From: Streptomyces fulvoviolaceus
Lineage (GTDB): Bacteria > Actinomycetota > Actinomycetes > Streptomycetales > Streptomycetaceae
DNA length: 62,455 nt
Direction: 5' to 3'
NCBI RefSeq assembly: GCF_000718165.1
Contig: NZ_JOEY01000069.1
Coordinates: 1 to 62,455 of the forward strand
A program made the translations under genes and the position numbers. Within the stretch, counting starts at the first letter, position 1. Each line of letters begins with the position of its first letter. This document shows positions 57,745-62,455 of this stretch, in pieces. A model generated the notes under the pieces. The model ran no database searches and had not been told where the DNA came from. It saw only the letters and a program-made list of their open reading frames with translations.

Positions 57745-58746
57745 ATGACGTCCTCGCCGACCACAATGCGCGCCGTCCGGCTCTCCGCCCCCGGCCCCGT
57801 GGACAACCTGCGGCTGACCACGCTCCCGCTCCCGCCCGAGAGAGACGGCTGGGTGCGTATCCGCGTCGAGGCGTTCGGCCTCAACCGCTCGGAGCTGAAG
57901 CTTCGGCTGGGTCTGAGCGCGGGCGTCAGCTTTCCCCGGGTGCCGGGCATCGAGGCAGCCGGTACCGTCGACGCGGCCCCGGCCGGCAGCGGGCTGGCTC
58001 CCGGGCAGAAGGTCGTCGCGATGATGGGGGACATGGGGCGCACCTACGACGGCGGCTATGCCGAGTACACCTCGGTGCCGCTGTCCCAGGTCATCCCCGT
58101 CGACACCGACCTGCGCTGGGAGGTGCTGGGCGCTCTGCCGGAGATGGTGCAGACCGCCTACGGCTCGCTCACCGTCGGCTTGGACCTGAAGCCTGGTCAG
58201 TCCGTGCTGATCCGCGGCGGCACCTCCTCGGTGGGCCTGGCAGCCGCCGCGCTGGCCGGCTGGCGCGGCGCCACGGTGCTGTCCACCACCCGGCGGGCCG
58301 GCCGCCTCGCTCTGCTGAAGGAGCGCGGTGTCGACCACCCCCTGCTCGACACCGGCGAGGTCGCGCCCGCCGTGCGCGAGCTGTACCCGGACGGTGTCGA
58401 CGCCGCCCTTGATCTCGTCGGCACGCCGACCCTGCCCGACACTCTGCGCGCGGTGCGCGTGCACGGCACGGCCTGCTTCGGCGGCAGCCTCTCCAACCAG
58501 TGGACGGTGCGGGACTTCTCCCCGAACGAGTACCTGCCGAGGGGTGTGCGCCTGGCGGGCTACTTCGGCGACGCCGCCGACCTGCCTCGGGAGGCCTTCC
58601 AGGAGATCCTCGACGCGGTCGCGGCCGGCCGGCTGGCCTTCCCCGTGGACCGCGTCTACGACGGCCTGGAGCAGGTGCCGCAGGCCCACGACGACATGGA
58701 GCACGACCGCGCCACCGGCAAGCTCGTCGTCCGCGTCCGGCATTAG
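57745..58746 (+). CDS. zinc-free MDR / quinone oxidoreductase-like protein
   Basis: The product has 333 residues. A GroES-like N-terminal half ([33 protein letters not shown]) leads to a Rossmann half with [16 protein letters not shown] as the NADPH-binding loop. Structural-zinc cysteines are absent, as in quinone reductases of the MDR superfamily. It likely reduces a quinone or enone with NADPH. ATG 57745 follows AAGAAGG by 7 bases. The substrate cannot be told from sequence. Confidence 0.85.
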   Translation: MTSSPTTMRAVRLSAPGPVDNLRLTTLPLPPERDGWVRIRVEAFGLNRSELKLRLGLSAGVSFPRVPGIEAAGTVDAAPAGSGLAPGQKVVAMMGDMGRTYDGGYAEYTSVPLSQVIPVDTDLRWEVLGALPEMVQTAYGSLTVGLDLKPGQSVLIRGGTSSVGLAAAALAGWRGATVLSTTRRAGRLALLKERGVDHPLLDTGEVAPAVRELYPDGVDAALDLVGTPTLPDTLRAVRVHGTACFGGSLSNQWTVRDFSPNEYLPRGVRLAGYFGDAADLPREAFQEILDAVAAGRLAFPVDRVYDGLEQVPQAHDDMEHDRATGKLVVRVRH

Positions 58747-59001
58747 GGCTCGTGGCACCCTCCGTTTGCGACCTTGCTGCACGCGAGCCCGGTCCTGGGC
58801 CGTCCCCCGGCCGTCCGACGCCCCCCGAGCGCCCCCGAGGCCACTCGACGACGACCGACAGTGACAGTCGGGCTACAGCCACCCGCAGCGAACCCCAGGT
58901 CACAGCCCCCCGCCCATACGGGTTACCACCCGAGGGTGGACGTCAGGCAAGATGGGGTGTATCTGCCCACTGCCAGAATTCAAGCTGCCGGACGGTTTCT
59001 C

Positions 59002-60666
<1,665 letters not shown>

Positions 60667-60672
60667 TCGATC

Positions 60673-61086
60673 TTGCGGCATACCTACCACTGCCCGCTGC
60701 GCTGGGCGGACATGGACGCGTACGGCCACGTCAACAACGTGCTCTTCCTCCGGTATCTGGAGGAAGCCCGTATCGACTTCCTGTTCCGCCCGGACAAGGA
60801 TTTCCAGCAGGGGTCCGTGGTGGCACGCCATGAGATCGACTACAAGCGGCAGTTGGTGCACCGGCACGCGCCGGTGGACATCGAGCTGTGGGTCACGGAG
60901 ATCAGGGCGGCGTCCTTCACCATCACGTACGAGGTGAAGGACGACGACCTCGTCTACGTCCGGGCCTCGACGGTGGTGGTGCCGTTCGACTTCGAGACAC
61001 AGCGGCCGCGCCGGATCACCGGGGAGGAACGTGAGTTCCTCGAGGGGTACCGGGATGACGACGAGGAGGAGGCCGTCGCCGCATGA
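60673..61086 (+). CDS. acyl-CoA thioesterase (hotdog fold, 4HBT type)
   Basis: The product has 137 residues. WADMDAYGHVNNVLFLRYLE is the 4-hydroxybenzoyl-CoA thioesterase-type motif, in which the Asp and following helix hold the catalytic site. The remaining strands (HEIDYKRQLVHRHAPVDI) fit the hotdog fold, and the tail is acidic. It would hydrolyse a short or medium acyl-CoA. It begins at TTG 60673, 6 bp after ettA's stop, and its end overlaps the next gene by 4 bp, so the three are one operon. Confidence 0.85.
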   Translation: MRHTYHCPLRWADMDAYGHVNNVLFLRYLEEARIDFLFRPDKDFQQGSVVARHEIDYKRQLVHRHAPVDIELWVTEIRAASFTITYEVKDDDLVYVRASTVVVPFDFETQRPRRITGEEREFLEGYRDDDEEEAVAA

Positions 61087-61751
61087 CGGTGCTTCACCTC
61101 GCCGACGAAGGGGAGGCGGCGGATCTCGCGGCCTTCCTCTCCCGGCTGCTCCACTACGACCGTGGAGCAGCGGTGCGCCTCCAGGCGGCCGGCACCGCGC
61201 TCGCCGTCTTCGGGCGGCCGCCGTCCTTCGAGGTGCTGGCGATCCGCGCGGTGCGGCTCGGCAAGCCGTACGAGAACGGGCTCGACGTCACGCTCGACGT
61301 GACCGTGTCCGCCGGTGAGCTGTTGGAGTCCGTCGACGAAGCGGCCGCCACGGCCGTGGTGCCGGGGGCGGTGACGGGTCCGCCGTGGGCCGGGGTGCTT
61401 CCGCCGCGCGGTGGGTGGCGGCCGGTGCCCGGGCTGCCGGTGCCGGACGCGCTGCGGGCGATGGTCGGCGCAGGTGTCGCCGAATTCCGGTCCCGTACGC
61501 AGGACTTGGCGCCTGAGAGCCGTACGCGGGCCGAACTCGACCGGATCGGGCGGGAGATCTGGTCCCGGACCGTCGGGAACACCCATCTGCCGGTACGGGC
61601 CGTGCACGCCGCCCAGTCGCTCGGGTTCCTGCGGGCCACCGGAGATCTGGCGTTGCTCTCGTCCGGCGCGTGGCTGCGGCTGCGCACGCCGTACGGGTCG
61701 ATTGCCGTACGGCGTGCGGGACTTGGGGCCTTGGACGTCAGCGTGCGCTGA
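61083..61751 (+). CDS. conserved actinobacterial protein of unknown function
   Basis: The product has 222 residues, starting in an ATGA overlap with the thioesterase gene. It is alpha/beta in look, with no signal peptide or membrane helix and no catalytic motif I recognise. A segment with TPYGSIAVRR near the end and a HLPVRAVHAAQSLGFL helix are typical of a family that accompanies ettA and the thioesterase in Streptomyces. Translational coupling suggests it works with the thioesterase; the role is not known. Confidence 0.7.
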   Translation: MTVLHLADEGEAADLAAFLSRLLHYDRGAAVRLQAAGTALAVFGRPPSFEVLAIRAVRLGKPYENGLDVTLDVTVSAGELLESVDEAAATAVVPGAVTGPPWAGVLPPRGGWRPVPGLPVPDALRAMVGAGVAEFRSRTQDLAPESRTRAELDRIGREIWSRTVGNTHLPVRAVHAAQSLGFLRATGDLALLSSGAWLRLRTPYGSIAVRRAGLGALDVSVR

Positions 61752-61772
61752 CCGGCTCGGCTGGAGGCCCGG

Positions 61773-62455
61773 CTACACCAGCGGCCACAGGGCTGCCGTC
61801 AGGCCGAAGCCGATGACGCCCATCGTGGTCGTCAGGACCGTCCAGGTGCGCAGGCCGCTCGCCACGTCCAGGCCGGCCAGCTTGGTGAACATCCAGTAGC
61901 CGGCGTCGTTGATGTGCGAGACGGCGAGGCCGCCCGCGCCCATCGCCAGGGCGACCAGGGAGAGTTGGCCGGTGGAGAGGTCGGCGCGTTCCAGGAGCGG
62001 GGTGAGGATGCCCGCGGTCGTGATCAGGGCCACCGTCGTCGAGCCCTGGGCCGCGCGCAGGGTCAGCGCCGTCAGGAAGGCCAGGAAGAGCGCCGGGAGA
62101 CCGGTCCTGTCCAGGACGTCGGCGATCGCGTCGCCGATGCCGCTCGCCACCAGCACCTTGCCGAAGACGCCGCCGGCGCCCGCCACCAGGATCACCATCG
62201 CGACGGACGGCAGGGCCGAGCCCATCACGTTCGCGATGTGCGTGCGGTCCCAGCCGCGGCGGGCGCCGAGGAGGTAGGCGCACAGCGCCACGTCGATGAG
62301 CAGGGCGACCATCGGGGCGCCGAGGACGGTGAGGATCGCGCGGAGGGTGGAGCCCTCGGCGAGGAGGTTCTGGCCGAGGGTGCCGGCCAGGATCAGCAGG
62401 ATCGGGGTGACGATCAGGGCCAGGACCATGCCGAAGGAGGGGGCGGGGGCGGGTG
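61773..62455 (-). CDS. GntP-family gluconate permease, 3' part
   Basis: The visible C-terminal part is about 227 residues and continues past the window edge (…PSFGMVLALIVTPILLIL at the cut). It is nearly all membrane helices with the GntP-type signatures VSHINDAGYWMF and RAAQGSTTVALITTAGI. GntP permeases import gluconate or related sugar acids with protons. It ends 21 bp from the convergent unknown gene. Confidence 0.88.
   Translation of the reverse strand, partial: PAPAPSFGMVLALIVTPILLILAGTLGQNLLAEGSTLRAILTVLGAPMVALLIDVALCAYLLGARRGWDRTHIANVMGSALPSVAMVILVAGAGGVFGKVLVASGIGDAIADVLDRTGLPALFLAFLTALTLRAAQGSTTVALITTAGILTPLLERADLSTGQLSLVALAMGAGGLAVSHINDAGYWMFTKLAGLDVASGLRTWTVLTTTMGVIGFGLTAALWPLV

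Overview
This is a high-GC actinobacterial chromosome segment, almost certainly Streptomyces. The codons are strongly GC3-biased, many genes start with GTG or TTG, and the families present (AAWKG, SseB-linked toxins, LAETG-anchored thioester protein, a 156-residue SsbB-like protein) are typical of Streptomyces. All calls come from reading the sequence by eye; no database search was run.

Left edge (1-900): the tail of one gene, then relics of two unrelated insertion-sequence transposases and a strong hairpin terminator.

Effector region (0.9-34.9 kb, all minus strand): read in transcription order it runs two WXG100-type Esx proteins, a T7SS-associated acidic protein, a 1169-residue repeat-rich AAWKG-family protein, a YbaB-like protein, a third small WXG protein, and then a 23-kb giant effector. 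The giant has a CpnT/WXG100-like helical N-terminus, Gly/Asn/Ser and Pro-rich linkers, two large beta-rich modules present twice through a ~6-kb tandem duplication, and a C-terminal toxin part. That part carries caspase/CHAT-like His-Cys modules, an HEVAH zinc-metallopeptidase domain like anthrax lethal factor, and an OmpA-like segment. As given, the giant is split into three ORFs by two frame breaks of opposite sign, both lying at the duplication joints; with both repaired it would be one ORF of about 7,645 codons. An SseB-family gene overlaps its stop codon by 4 bp and is followed by an ADP-ribosyltransferase-like protein and a membrane-anchored ricin-type lectin.

Secretion machine (35.2-47.8 kb): eccB and eccD (minus), eccC (plus), mycP (minus), and a beta-helix protein fused to two CbxX/EccA-type AAA+ domains (plus). 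No EccE is seen. This is a type VII (ESX-like) secretion locus with its own substrates next to it. It ends close to a tRNA-Arg(TCT) gene, with a broken sigma-factor relic and a 16-bp copy of the tRNA T-arm in between; together with the IS debris at the far end this suggests an acquired or rearranged island.

Right part (48.5-62.4 kb, mostly plus): conserved Streptomyces genes. These are a tandem pair of GTPases (dynamin-like and YfjP-like), an SsbB-like protein, a thioester-domain LAETG cell-wall protein, a small GS-repeat membrane protein, a FabF-like ketosynthase, a relic of a second sorting signal, an FMN/F420-type oxidase family protein, a quinone-oxidoreductase-like MDR protein, the ABC-F factor EttA, an acyl-CoA thioesterase, a conserved unknown, and the end of a GntP-type permease.
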